This document shows, piece by piece, positions 18,314 through 25,857 of a DNA stretch of 64,000 nucleotides. How positions within the stretch are numbered: the first letter of the stretch is position 1; the number at the start of each line of letters is the position of its first letter. The notes beneath the pieces are model-generated. The model made no database searches. It saw only the letters and a list, made by a program, of their open reading frames with translations, and was not told the DNA's origin. The position numbers and the translations under genes are program-made. This DNA is from Sulfurospirillaceae bacterium (GTDB lineage Bacteria; Campylobacterota; Campylobacteria; Campylobacterales; Sulfurospirillaceae), in NCBI GenBank assembly GCA_028692875.1, contig JAQUWL010000001.1, forward strand, positions 62,001-126,000, given 5' to 3'.

Positions 18314-19129
18314 CTACTTTTTCTGAAGGTTTTCATACCAATATTTGATGGATTCTCCGGTTATTTTTGATAACAATTTTGCTTTTTGTTTTGGCGGTAA
18401 ATCTAATGTTAGAATATCTTCAGCGGTAATAGGCTCGCCTCCAAATCTCTCTTTGGGAGAAATTATCACAACCCACTCGCCTTTTAAGTTGGTTTTTTCA
18501 AAAGCTTTTTGCACTTCGCAGGGGGTTCCAAAAAAACGCTTTTCAAAACGCTTTGTTGCCTCTTTTATAGCAAAAATATTTCTTAGTGGCTCACGTTGAC
18601 AAAGTTCATCCATAAGCTTTTCAATCCTATGCGGAGACTCATATAAAATTGTCGGGTAATAAGAATTCAATATCTCGCTCAGTCCATCACTACGCTCTTG
18701 TCCTTTGTGAGGTAAAAAACCATAAAAGATAAAGCGAGAAGAGTTTATACCGCTCGTAGCATATGCCAAAATTGCGGCATTTGCTCCAGGAAGGACTTCG
18801 TATTTTAGTTTTTTTTCCTGGCAAAATTTTATAAAAATAGCCCCCGGATCGCTTATGCATGGCATTCCTGCGTCACTAAGATAAGCAACATTTTTATCAA
18901 AAACAGATAAGTCTATCTTGGATAAAACCGTCTCTTCATTGTGCGAGTGCATAGATATAAAATTTTCTACTTCGAAATGAATTTGGTGTTTTTTAGAAAG
19001 AAGGGAAAGAAGTTTTTTTGTAACTCTGGTGTCTTCGCAAAAAAGAGTGTGACAATCGGCAAGAAGTCTTAAGCTTCTTACCGAAATATCATCGATATTT
19101 CCTATCGGAGTAGGAATAAAATAGATCAA
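18314..19129 (-). CDS. rsmI: 16S rRNA (cytidine1402-2'-O)-methyltransferase
   Basis: This 271-residue tetrapyrrole-methylase-fold enzyme acts on C1402 in the ribosomal P site. Family motifs are 'PTPIGNIDDISVRSLRLL', 'CEDTRVTKKLL', 'YLSDAGMPCISDPG' and 'VLPGANAAILAYATSGI'. Length is about normal. It sits between rpmE and the RlmB-like gene, so three consecutive genes concern the ribosome. Confidence 0.95.
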   Translation of the reverse strand: MIYFIPTPIGNIDDISVRSLRLLADCHTLFCEDTRVTKKLLSLLSKKHQIHFEVENFISMHSHNEETVLSKIDLSVFDKNVAYLSDAGMPCISDPGAIFIKFCQEKKLKYEVLPGANAAILAYATSGINSSRFIFYGFLPHKGQERSDGLSEILNSYYPTILYESPHRIEKLMDELCQREPLRNIFAIKEATKRFEKRFFGTPCEVQKAFEKTNLKGEWVVIISPKERFGGEPITAEDILTLDLPPKQKAKLLSKITGESIKYWYENLQKK

Positions 19130-19144
19130 AATAAGTTATTAAAA

Positions 19145-19345
19145 CTATTTAAGATTGTATTTCTTATTGAATTTCTCAACACGACCGGCAGCATCAACGA
19201 TTTTCTCGCTACCTGTAAAAAACGGATGACAGCAACTGCAGATGTCAACCCTTATTTCAGGCTTGTTGGATAGTGTTTGAAAGGTGTTTCCACAAGCACA
19301 TACTACTGTGCACTCTACATATTCTGGATGAATATCTTTTTTCAT
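19145..19345 (-). CDS. rpmE: 50S ribosomal protein L31 (zinc-ribbon form)
   Basis: This 66-residue ribosomal protein has cysteines at 16, 18, 36 and 39 ([10 protein letters not shown]...[13 protein letters not shown]), the zinc-binding C+ form of L31. The start is supported by AAGGAAACGAAATG. It is 16 bases upstream of rsmI and probably leads the rpmE–rsmI–rlmB run. A -10 box lies about 80 bases upstream. Confidence 0.97.
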   Translation of the reverse strand: MKKDIHPEYVECTVVCACGNTFQTLSNKPEIRVDICSCCHPFFTGSEKIVDAAGRVEKFNKKYNLK

Positions 19346-19423
19346 TTCGTTTCCTTGTAATTTATAAAAATAAATATATTATTTCTTCGACCGAGTTTAA
19401 TAATCTTAGCCGTAGGGGATTGA

Positions 19424-19429
19424 ATTATA
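19424..19429 (-). promoter_or_regulatory. Probable -10 box for rpmE
   Basis: ATTATA on the plus strand reads TATAAT on the minus strand. It would give a leader of roughly 70 bases before rpmE, long enough for regulation, though I see no strong hairpin in it. Confidence 0.35.
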
Positions 19430-19510
19430 TCAGAAAATATTTATCATTTCAAGACTGTGTATTAGTCCATAACATATGGCACTGAGGGTTATTTTTTATC
19501 TGTGTAGTTT

Positions 19511-20146
19511 TCATATAATTTTTCTTATTGCCAGAGAAGCCAAAGCAAAGCCAAAAGCTCCAGTAACGCACATCAAGCTCCCAAGCTCTTTACATGTAGG
19601 CTCTTCGTCAGAAAAAACTGTTATAAAATCTCCCTCGAAATCACTTTTCTTAAGCTCGTAGCGAAACTTTTTTGCGAGTGCGTCGCCGTGTGTTTTCCAA
19701 ATCGAGCAGTAGCGTACACGTGTCGGGTCGAGTTTTTTGGCACTTCCACTTGCACTTAAAAGTTTTTCAAAAGCCTTATGTGCGATAGCAACTTTAGCTC
19801 TCATGTCGTCAATCGCATCAATAACTACATCATAAGGAGCAAAATCAAAATCCTCCACCCACTCTGGCGTAATCAAAACTTCAATGGGCGTAATGCCCTT
19901 ATATCGTCTAGCAAGGCTTGTCACTTTGACTTCGCCAATGGCTTCAGAGCCAAGCTGTCGGTTTTGATTTGAGATGTCAAATGTATCAAAATCCACAATC
20001 GTAATATCCTTCACTCCACTTCGATATAGTGCATCCAAGCAAACTCCACCGACTCCACCGACTCCCAAAAGTAAGATTTTAGCTTTTTGAATTTTTTCAA
20101 AATCATCGCCAAAAAGTGTGCGAACTCTTGAAAATCTATCCATCAC
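19511..20146 (-). CDS. tcdA: tRNA threonylcarbamoyladenosine dehydratase (TcdA/ThiF-like)
   Basis: This 211-residue E1-like ThiF-fold ATPase has a nucleotide loop 'LLLGVGGVGGVCLDALYRSGV', the 'DFDTFDISNQNRQ' adenylation motif and 'VVIDAIDDMRAKVAIAHKA'. This is the TcdA/YgdL group that cyclises t6A37 in tRNA to ct6A. MoeB or ThiF are alternatives, but the short length and lack of an adjacent sulfur carrier favour TcdA. It overlaps surE by 11 bases, the same pairing I recall in C. jejuni. It carries one TACATGTA copy (19591). Confidence 0.8.
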   Translation of the reverse strand: MMDRFSRVRTLFGDDFEKIQKAKILLLGVGGVGGVCLDALYRSGVKDITIVDFDTFDISNQNRQLGSEAIGEVKVTSLARRYKGITPIEVLITPEWVEDFDFAPYDVVIDAIDDMRAKVAIAHKAFEKLLSASGSAKKLDPTRVRYCSIWKTHGDALAKKFRYELKKSDFEGDFITVFSDEEPTCKELGSLMCVTGAFGFALASLAIRKII

Positions 20147-20927
20147 TTTTTATCCATTTTTCAAGGTTTTCCAACTCGTCATGTGCTGTCATGTCAAGCT
20201 TGATGGGCGTGATAGAAACATAACCTTCATCGATAGCACTCATATCGCAGTCAGCTTTTTCGCCCTTTTTCCACTCCATCGTGTGAACGCCCAGCCAATA
20301 ATACTCCTCGCCTCGTGGGTTTCGGTGCAAATGGGCATCATTGCCGTACATGCGATATCCTGCCCTAGTGACTTTGTAGCCTTTGCATTCATCTGCTTTT
20401 ATCGGAGGGATGTTTACATTTAAAAAGCGTCGCTCGCCCAATGGAAACGAGCCTTGCAGTATCTTTTTTGCTAACTCGTAGACTGTTTGTTGCGCAAGAG
20501 AGTAGCCGTGCTCTTCTATATTTTGTGCTCCACCAACATAGACTTGCGAGATGGCGATGGCTGGAACTCCGTGCAAACACGCCTCCATAGCCGCACTTGC
20601 TGTTCCACTGTATGTTATATCTTCGCCGAGGTTTGAGCCTTTGTTGATACCGCTTACAACCAAATCAGGCTTTGAACTTCCCTCAAAAAGTGCGTTAAGT
20701 GAAAGATAGATACAGTCTGTCGGAGTGCCATCGTCTAGCTTGAAAAAGTCATCTTCTATGGAGATAAAGCGCAAAGGTCTTGTGAGTGTTAAAGAATGTC
20801 CGCAGGCTGATTTTTCGGTAGTCGGAGCAACTATCGTTACATGTCCCAAAGGGCGTAGGGCTTGAGCTAGTGCATGAAGTCCAGCACTCTCAAAACCATC
20901 ATCGTTGGTAACCAAAATACGTTTCAT
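20136..20927 (-). CDS. surE: 5'/3'-nucleotidase SurE
   Basis: This 263-residue metal-dependent phosphatase acts on nucleoside monophosphates and is associated with stationary-phase survival. The N-terminus ILVTNDDGFESAGL contains the metal-binding aspartate pair at 8-9. 'SGINKGSNLGEDITYSGTASAAMEA' is the second metal/phosphate motif. The gene has its own promoter and is divergent from the accessory HTH gene. Confidence 0.95.
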   Translation of the reverse strand: MKRILVTNDDGFESAGLHALAQALRPLGHVTIVAPTTEKSACGHSLTLTRPLRFISIEDDFFKLDDGTPTDCIYLSLNALFEGSSKPDLVVSGINKGSNLGEDITYSGTASAAMEACLHGVPAIAISQVYVGGAQNIEEHGYSLAQQTVYELAKKILQGSFPLGERRFLNVNIPPIKADECKGYKVTRAGYRMYGNDAHLHRNPRGEEYYWLGVHTMEWKKGEKADCDMSAIDEGYVSITPIKLDMTAHDELENLEKWIKSDG

Positions 20928-20952
20928 AAAATGTAGCCTTGTTTTTGTTTGA

Positions 20953-20958
20953 ATTATA
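20953..20958 (-). promoter_or_regulatory. Probable -10 box for surE
   Basis: ATTATA (TATAAT on the minus strand) lies 26 bases before the surE ATG, with T-rich sequence further upstream, as is usual for this phylum. Confidence 0.45.
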
Positions 20959-21054
20959 GCGAAAGAGCAAAAAGTTTATATCAAGATGCACAAAGATTTA
21001 AAAATTATCAATTATTTTGTTTTAAATGTCATGGAAGTAGCATAAAAAAATGAT

Positions 21055-21114
21055 TATATAAATTTTAAGTACCAAAACGGTACAATTACGGCAGATTCTA
21101 AAAAGGTTTGCCGT
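21055..21114 (+). promoter_or_regulatory. Promoter and two inverted repeats in front of the HTH gene
   Basis: A TATATA -10-like box (21055-21060) is followed by GTACC-AAAAC-GGTAC (21069-21083), a 5-bp inverted repeat of operator style. ACGGCA (21088-21093) and TGCCGT (21109-21114) can then pair around the AAAAGG ribosome site and the GTG start at 21113. The first repeat is a candidate autoregulatory site for the encoded HTH protein. The second could hide the ribosome site in mRNA. Both functions are inferred from position. Confidence 0.4.
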
Positions 21115-21364
21115 GATTAGTAGAAGCGATGCAGAATTAGCCGAAATTCTTAAAGTTGATAGAGTTACGGTTACGCGCTGGAAAAATCAAACACGATTCC
21201 CAAAATTTGACGAAGTTTTAAAATATGAAGAAATTTTAGGGTTGCCATTTGAATGTTTTATAAGCCGTGAACCAAACCTAGAAGCAATAAAAGAAAAACT
21301 TGAAATGCAGTTAAGGGCTGTTAAAAAAGCCATTAAAGAAAAAGAACAAGAGAGTCTTATATGA
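21113..21364 (+). CDS. Small helix-turn-helix DNA-binding protein
   Basis: This 83-residue protein has an XRE/Cro-like helix-turn-helix (about 5-40: DAELAEILKVDRVTVTRWKN.TRFPK) and a Glu/Lys-rich C-terminal helix (about 55-80), probably for dimerisation. The start is GTG at 21113 with AAAAGG 8 bases before. Its stop overlaps the RhuM gene start by four bases (ATGA), so the two are translated together. The pair looks like a regulator/effector unit on an accessory island. No named family is claimed. Confidence 0.65.
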   Translation: MISRSDAELAEILKVDRVTVTRWKNQTRFPKFDEVLKYEEILGLPFECFISREPNLEAIKEKLEMQLRAVKKAIKEKEQESLI

Positions 21365-22215
21365 ATGACCCAATCATCCAAATGGAAAAATTTTCATCCG
21401 ATATGGTTGTTTATAATGATGGAGAAATAGAGTTAAAAGTTTCTGTAGATGAAGAAACGGTGTGGTTAAATAGAATTCAAATATCCGATTTGTTTGAGAG
21501 AGATGTAAAAACCATAGGCAAGCACATAAACAATGTTTTTGATGACGGCGAACTTGAGAAGTTTTCAGTTGTCGCAAATTTTGCGACAACTGCCCGTGAT
21601 GGCAAAAGTTATAATGTTGAATATTACAATTTAGATGTCATCATCTCGGTTGGGTATAGAGTCAAATCACCAAAAGGTGTAAAATTTCGCCAATGGGCAA
21701 CCTTAGTTCTCAAAAGCTACATACAAAATGGCTATGCTATCAACGCCCACAAAATAACAGAACAACGCCTATCTATTCTTGAAAATGATGTAACCACCAT
21801 CAAGTCTCACATTAAAAATAACACCTTAGACTTCAAACAAGGCATCTTTTTTAATGGGCAGATATTTGACGCTTATGCACTTTTATCAGACCTGATAAAC
21901 AGCGCGAAAGGCTCTATCGTATTGATAGATAACTACATTGACGCATCCATTCTGACACTCTTTTCCAAAAATCCCCATGTTACATGTACCCTCTACACCA
22001 GCGCCATTTCTAAACAACTGGAACTGGATATTCAAAAATATACCAAACAATACGGCAATCTCAGCGTTAAAACCACTAAAAACTTTCACGATAGATTTTT
22101 AATCTGCGATGAAACCGTGTACCACTTTGGCGCAAGCCTAAAAGACTTGGGACACAAAGTTTTTGCGGTCAATAAAATGAATATGTCGGCTAATGATATA
22201 CTGAAGAATGTATAG
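21361..22215 (+). CDS. RhuM-family protein with PLD-like C-terminal domain
   Basis: This 284-residue protein has an N-terminal half (about 10-135: VDEETVWLNRIQISDLFERDVKTIGKHI, then YYNLDVIISVGYRVKSPKGVKFRQWA) of the RhuM virulence-protein family, found widely on islands and mobile regions. The C-terminal part (about 165-280: ...IVLIDNYIDASILTLFSK... and NFHDRFLICDETVYHFGASLKDLG) resembles a phospholipase-D-like nuclease fold. In it the usual HxK is HDR, followed by D and a GaSlKD segment. The molecular function of RhuM is not established. A striking palindrome lies inside the gene (21566-21592). Confidence 0.75.
   Translation: MNDPIIQMEKFSSDMVVYNDGEIELKVSVDEETVWLNRIQISDLFERDVKTIGKHINNVFDDGELEKFSVVANFATTARDGKSYNVEYYNLDVIISVGYRVKSPKGVKFRQWATLVLKSYIQNGYAINAHKITEQRLSILENDVTTIKSHIKNNTLDFKQGIFFNGQIFDAYALLSDLINSAKGSIVLIDNYIDASILTLFSKNPHVTCTLYTSAISKQLELDIQKYTKQYGNLSVKTTKNFHDRFLICDETVYHFGASLKDLGHKVFAVNKMNMSANDILKNV
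21566..21592. repeat. 27-nt intragenic palindrome in the RhuM gene
   Basis: Arms CAGTTGTCGCAAA and TTTGCGACAACTG match perfectly over 13 bases around a single central T. It encodes the Ser-Val-Val-Ala-Asn-Phe-Ala-Thr-Thr-Ala stretch of the RhuM domain. As RNA it would fold into a strong hairpin with a tiny loop, and as DNA it could bind a dimer or extrude as a cruciform. Confidence 0.8.
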
Positions 22216-22217
22216 AC

Positions 22218-22499
22218 TTAATCTTTCCCCACTACATGTAAGCACTCAGAAGTAACTTGCCTTACTTTATCTTGCGTGCGCACATTATTCGGATTAAAAC
22301 GCTTATAATCGGATTTTACAACGCTGTAACGTCCATAGCGTGATAGTATCGCTTTTATCTCTTCTTGGCTCATGTAGCCCTCGTTATTGTAGCTTACAAA
22401 GATGTATTTGAATTGTGCATTCCTGATTAGCTCTTCAAAGGCTACATGTACGCTTTTTTTGAGACAGTACGAACTCGTCTTACATGTACGTTCATTTTT
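22218..22499 (-). pseudogene. C-terminal remnant of a D12-class adenine-specific DNA methyltransferase
   Basis: The minus strand is open for 93 codons from an upstream stop (complement of 22500-22502) to TAA at 22218-22220, without a start codon in the first 50 codons. The translation contains AFEELIRNAQFKYIFVSYNN followed by EGYMSQEEIKAILSRYG and ends in ECLHVVGKD. This is the recognisable last third of D12-class (Dam-like) N6-adenine methyltransferases: 'KYIFLSYNNEGLMS..EI..I...YG'. The DPPY and FxG catalytic motifs would lie upstream and are missing; lpxB occupies that space. It is a truncated relic of a restriction-modification or orphan methylase gene. Three TACATGTA octamers lie within it. 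Confidence 0.7.
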
Positions 22500-22561
22500 T
22501 TAAGACATTTTTGACTATCATCTATCAAAATATTCCCATCTCTTATCAAAAAGGAAAACTA

Positions 22562-23590
22562 TTGAAGATATTGGTTTCGTCACTAGAGCCATCGGCAAAT
22601 TTACATTTAGAGCCTATCTTGAAAGCGTTGGGCGAGTGCGAGTTGTGCGGTATTTTTGATGAGAGATTTGGAGAACCACTTTTGCCAAGTCGTGCTTTTT
22701 CTATTATGGGGTTTTTGGATGCCATTCCCAAAATCAAAAAAGCCAAAGAGGCTATCAAGAAAATGGCACAGATGAGCCTACATGTAGACAAAGTTTTGCT
22801 CATAGACTCTCCAGCTTTCAACCTTCCTTTGGCAAAAGCCATAAAAGAGCTAAACCCAAATGTGAAAATCATCTACTATATTTTGCCTCAAGTTTGGGCG
22901 TGGAAAGCAAAAAGAGTGGCAAAAGTGGAAAAATACTGCGATGTATTGGCTTCAATCTTACCGTTTGAAAAGCAGTTTTACAGCAAAGCGACTTATGTTG
23001 GGCACCCGCTTTTGGACGAGATACCAACTTTTAAAAAGTCGTACGAAAAAACAGGCACCATAGCTTTTTTGCCCGGAAGTCGAAAAAGTGAGATAAAAAC
23101 TCTTTTGCCCATCTATAAAGCGGTTTCCAAAACTTTGGGCAAGCGTTCTATTTTGGTTATTCCGCCACATTTTAGCGACACCGAGATAGAGCAGATTTAT
23201 GGAGATGTAAGCCAATTTGAACTTTCAAAAAATACATATGATGCGTTTTTGAAAAGTGAATTTGCGTTTGTGTGTTCAGGCACGGCAACGCTTGAGGCGG
23301 CACTTGTTGGTGTTCCGTTTGTGTTGGCGTATAAGGCGAAATGGTTGGATTATGTCATCGCCAAAAGATTTGTCAAACTCTTACATGTAGGGCTTGCAAA
23401 TATTCTGTTTGATTTTGAGAAACTTCCACCTCTACATGTAGAGCTTTTGCAAAAAGATGTAAACGTAGAAAATCTAATAAAAGCGTATAAAGATACCAAT
23501 TTAGAGCTTTTTTTTAAGAGAGCATTAACGCTACGGACTCTTTTGAGACACGGTAGCAAAGAAGAGATGATAAAGATAATGAGTGTATAA
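22562..23590 (+). CDS. lpxB: Lipid-A-disaccharide synthase
   Basis: This glycosyltransferase of about 342 residues joins UDP-2,3-diacylglucosamine and lipid X in lipid A synthesis at the inner membrane. The N-terminus 'MKILVSSLEPSANLHLEPILKAL' and the nucleotide-sugar loop 'FLPGSRKSEIKTLLP' are characteristic, and 'CSGTATLEAALVGVPFVLAYK' is the donor-binding end. The open frame reaches back to ATG at 22484, but the first 26 codons run through the methylase relic. TTG at 22562, preceded by AAGGAAAA, gives the family start. Three TACATGTA copies lie inside, all read Leu-His-Val. Confidence 0.93.
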   Translation: MKILVSSLEPSANLHLEPILKALGECELCGIFDERFGEPLLPSRAFSIMGFLDAIPKIKKAKEAIKKMAQMSLHVDKVLLIDSPAFNLPLAKAIKELNPNVKIIYYILPQVWAWKAKRVAKVEKYCDVLASILPFEKQFYSKATYVGHPLLDEIPTFKKSYEKTGTIAFLPGSRKSEIKTLLPIYKAVSKTLGKRSILVIPPHFSDTEIEQIYGDVSQFELSKNTYDAFLKSEFAFVCSGTATLEAALVGVPFVLAYKAKWLDYVIAKRFVKLLHVGLANILFDFEKLPPLHVELLQKDVNVENLIKAYKDTNLELFFKRALTLRTLLRHGSKEEMIKIMSV

Positions 23591-23616
23591 TTGAGCTTAG
23601 AAATGAAGGAGTATAG

Positions 23617-24111
23617 ATGAATAATAAAGAGCCGATGACCGAATATGGCTATAAAAAATTGACTCATGAGCTGGAAGATTTGAAGAAAAAACAGCGTCCA
23701 GAAACCGTAATAGAGCTTGATATAGCTCGTAGTCATGGGGATTTGAAAGAAAATGCAGAGTATCACGCCGCCAAAGATAAGTTGGCTTTTATAGACTCAA
23801 GGATCGCAGAGCTAAGCAATATACTCTCAAAAACACATGTTATGGACCCTTCGTCTTATGAGCACGACAAGGTACGATTTGGCTCAACCGTTGTGTTGCT
23901 TGATACTTCAACAGAGCTTGAGGTTTCCTATACGATTGTAGGAAGTACCGAGAGTAACCCTGGCGAGGGCTTGATATCGTATCATGCGCCACTGTCAAAA
24001 CAGCTTTTAGGTAAAGCGGAGGGCGATGAGGTGGTTTTGAGTTTGCCTTCTGGAAGACAAGATTATGAGATTGTAGAGATACGTTACGAAACTATTATTT
24101 TTGAGAGATAA
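23617..24111 (+). CDS. greA: Transcription elongation factor GreA
   Basis: This 164-residue protein rescues backtracked RNA polymerase. An N-terminal coiled coil (about 1-78, [17 protein letters not shown]....[17 protein letters not shown]) with the acidic tip is followed by the FKBP-like C-terminal domain ([11 protein letters not shown]... [16 protein letters not shown]-like). Start ATG at 23617 has GAAGGAG upstream. It lies 26 bases after lpxB and 2 bases before argC. Confidence 0.96.
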   Translation: MNNKEPMTEYGYKKLTHELEDLKKKQRPETVIELDIARSHGDLKENAEYHAAKDKLAFIDSRIAELSNILSKTHVMDPSSYEHDKVRFGSTVVLLDTSTELEVSYTIVGSTESNPGEGLISYHAPLSKQLLGKAEGDEVVLSLPSGRQDYEIVEIRYETIIFER

Positions 24112-24113
24112 AC

Positions 24114-25127
24114 ATGGAAAAAACAAAAGTTGCTATTATCGGTGCGAGTGGTTATACGGGACTTGAGTTGGTTAAACTTTTAGTAAGTCATCCTTACTTT
24201 GAGATTGCATATGTGGGCACGTCTGAAGGTGGTGTAAAACTAACAAATCTTCACCCTTCTTTGGTTGGTGTTATCGAACAAGATGTCCTTAAGAGTGATG
24301 CCAAAGAGATAGCCAAAGTTGCTAAGTTAGCATTTTTGGCATTGCCACATCAAGCAGCGATGGGTTTTGCAAAAGAGTTGTTGGCTTTGGGTGTTAAAGT
24401 GGTTGATTTGTCGGCGGATTATCGGTTGGGCGTTGAGGCGTATGAGAAGCATTATTGCGAACATGTAGACAAGGAAAATCTAAAACATGCGGTTTATGGA
24501 TTGCCAGAAATTTTTAGGCAAGAGATAAAAAATGCTCAACTTGTGGCAAATCCAGGATGTTATCCAACTGCATCCATTTTGGCGATACTTCCGTTTTTAA
24601 AGTATATTAAAGAAGATGCACCGATATTTATAGATGCCAAAAGTGGAGTTTCTGGAGCTGGAAAAAAACTAAGCGAATCGGCGCATTTTGTAAACGTCAA
24701 TGAAAACATCACAGCGTACAATCCTCTAAAACATCGACACTCTCCAGAGATAACCGAAAAACTTCAAAATGCTAGCGGTAAAAAACTTGAGGTCAACTTT
24801 GTTCCACATCTTCTTCCTATAACTAGAGGGATGTTGATTAGTGCTTATTTGGTGCTTGATGAAGATATAGATGCATCTGCGGTTTTAAAAGATTTTTATC
24901 AAAACGAAAAATTTGTAAGAGTTCGAAATACTCCTGTAAATGTAAAAACAACTGCAGGAACAAACTTTTGTGATGTTTTTGTAGCACAAAATGGACGCTC
25001 TGTTTTTGTCTCTTCAAGCATAGACAATCTACTTAGAGGTGCCTCTTCTCAAGCGGTGGTAAATGCCAACTTGATGTGCGGATACGAAGAGACTGCAGGA
25101 ATACCAGTTATCGCCTATGTACCTTGA
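24114..25127 (+). CDS. argC: N-acetyl-gamma-glutamyl-phosphate reductase
   Basis: This 337-residue enzyme performs the third step of arginine synthesis. The NADP loop GASGYTGLELVKLL is near residues 10-23. The catalytic cysteine is C149 in ANPGCYPT, and 'HRHSPEI' and 'PHLLPITRGM' are family motifs. It begins 2 bases after greA and overlaps the phosphoesterase gene by 11 bases, implying one transcript. Confidence 0.96.
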   Translation: MEKTKVAIIGASGYTGLELVKLLVSHPYFEIAYVGTSEGGVKLTNLHPSLVGVIEQDVLKSDAKEIAKVAKLAFLALPHQAAMGFAKELLALGVKVVDLSADYRLGVEAYEKHYCEHVDKENLKHAVYGLPEIFRQEIKNAQLVANPGCYPTASILAILPFLKYIKEDAPIFIDAKSGVSGAGKKLSESAHFVNVNENITAYNPLKHRHSPEITEKLQNASGKKLEVNFVPHLLPITRGMLISAYLVLDEDIDASAVLKDFYQNEKFVRVRNTPVNVKTTAGTNFCDVFVAQNGRSVFVSSSIDNLLRGASSQAVVNANLMCGYEETAGIPVIAYVP

Positions 25128-25857
25128 GATAAAAGAGGGGGCGGTTTTTATCGCCGATGCACATGAAAATGAAAGCACCAATGCTTTTTGGGATTTTCTA
25201 AAATTTGTAGAATCTGGCGACATCCAAACCCCTCAGCTTTTTTTGATGGGAGATATGTTTGACCTTTTAGTTGGCGAAGTCTCCTTCTGTGCAAATTTAT
25301 ACGCCAAATATATAGAACTTATCGAAAAAATATCTTTACATGTAGAGATTTATTATCTTGAGGGCAATCACGATTTCAACCTTAAAGACCTTTTTTCAAA
25401 TGTTAAAGTTGTAAAAATAGAGTCGCAACCACTTGCATGTAGCCTTCCAAATGGACAAAAGATGCTTTTGCTACACGGCGATAAGTATGGCGACACTCTT
25501 CACAATATCTTTACATGTATCATCAGAAATAGTACTTTTTTGTCATTTCTAAATGTCGCAGACAAGGCAATGGACGGCTATATTTCAAAAAAAATCAAAT
25601 CCAACCAGCGAAATAAAAAACTTTGCGAGAAGATACCAGATTTTAGAACAAAGGTTGAGCAAAAACTTTCAAGATATGACCTAAGCAACATCTCTTTGGT
25701 GGCAGAGGGGCACTATCATCAAAATAGCGTGTTGAGTTTTGAAAAGATAAGATATATTAACTTTTCATCTTTTGCGTGCAATCAAAGTTATTTTATTGTA
25801 CAATCTTCGCAAGATACAGAATTTGCGCAAAAGCAATTAAGGGGTTGCAATGTTTGA
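25117..25857 (+). CDS. LpxH-like calcineurin-family phosphoesterase
   Basis: This 246-residue metallophosphoesterase has ordered metal motifs D-A-H (residues 13-15, IADAH), GDMFDLL, GNHDFN, LLHGDKYGD and AEGHYHQ. This set, with the size, resembles UDP-2,3-diacylglucosamine diphosphatase (LpxH), which makes lipid X for LpxB; lpxB is three genes upstream. The family is broad, so LpxH activity is probable rather than shown. It overlaps cheV by eight bases. Two TACATGTA copies lie inside (25337, 25512). Confidence 0.75.
   Translation: MYLEIKEGAVFIADAHENESTNAFWDFLKFVESGDIQTPQLFLMGDMFDLLVGEVSFCANLYAKYIELIEKISLHVEIYYLEGNHDFNLKDLFSNVKVVKIESQPLACSLPNGQKMLLLHGDKYGDTLHNIFTCIIRNSTFLSFLNVADKAMDGYISKKIKSNQRNKKLCEKIPDFRTKVEQKLSRYDLSNISLVAEGHYHQNSVLSFEKIRYINFSSFACNQSYFIVQSSQDTEFAQKQLRGCNV

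Noticed and set aside
22484-22561. N-terminal extension of LpxB from ATG at 22484
   Set aside because: The 26 extra residues do not look like LpxB and come from the methyltransferase relic on the other strand; TTG at 22562 has a ribosome site and the family start.
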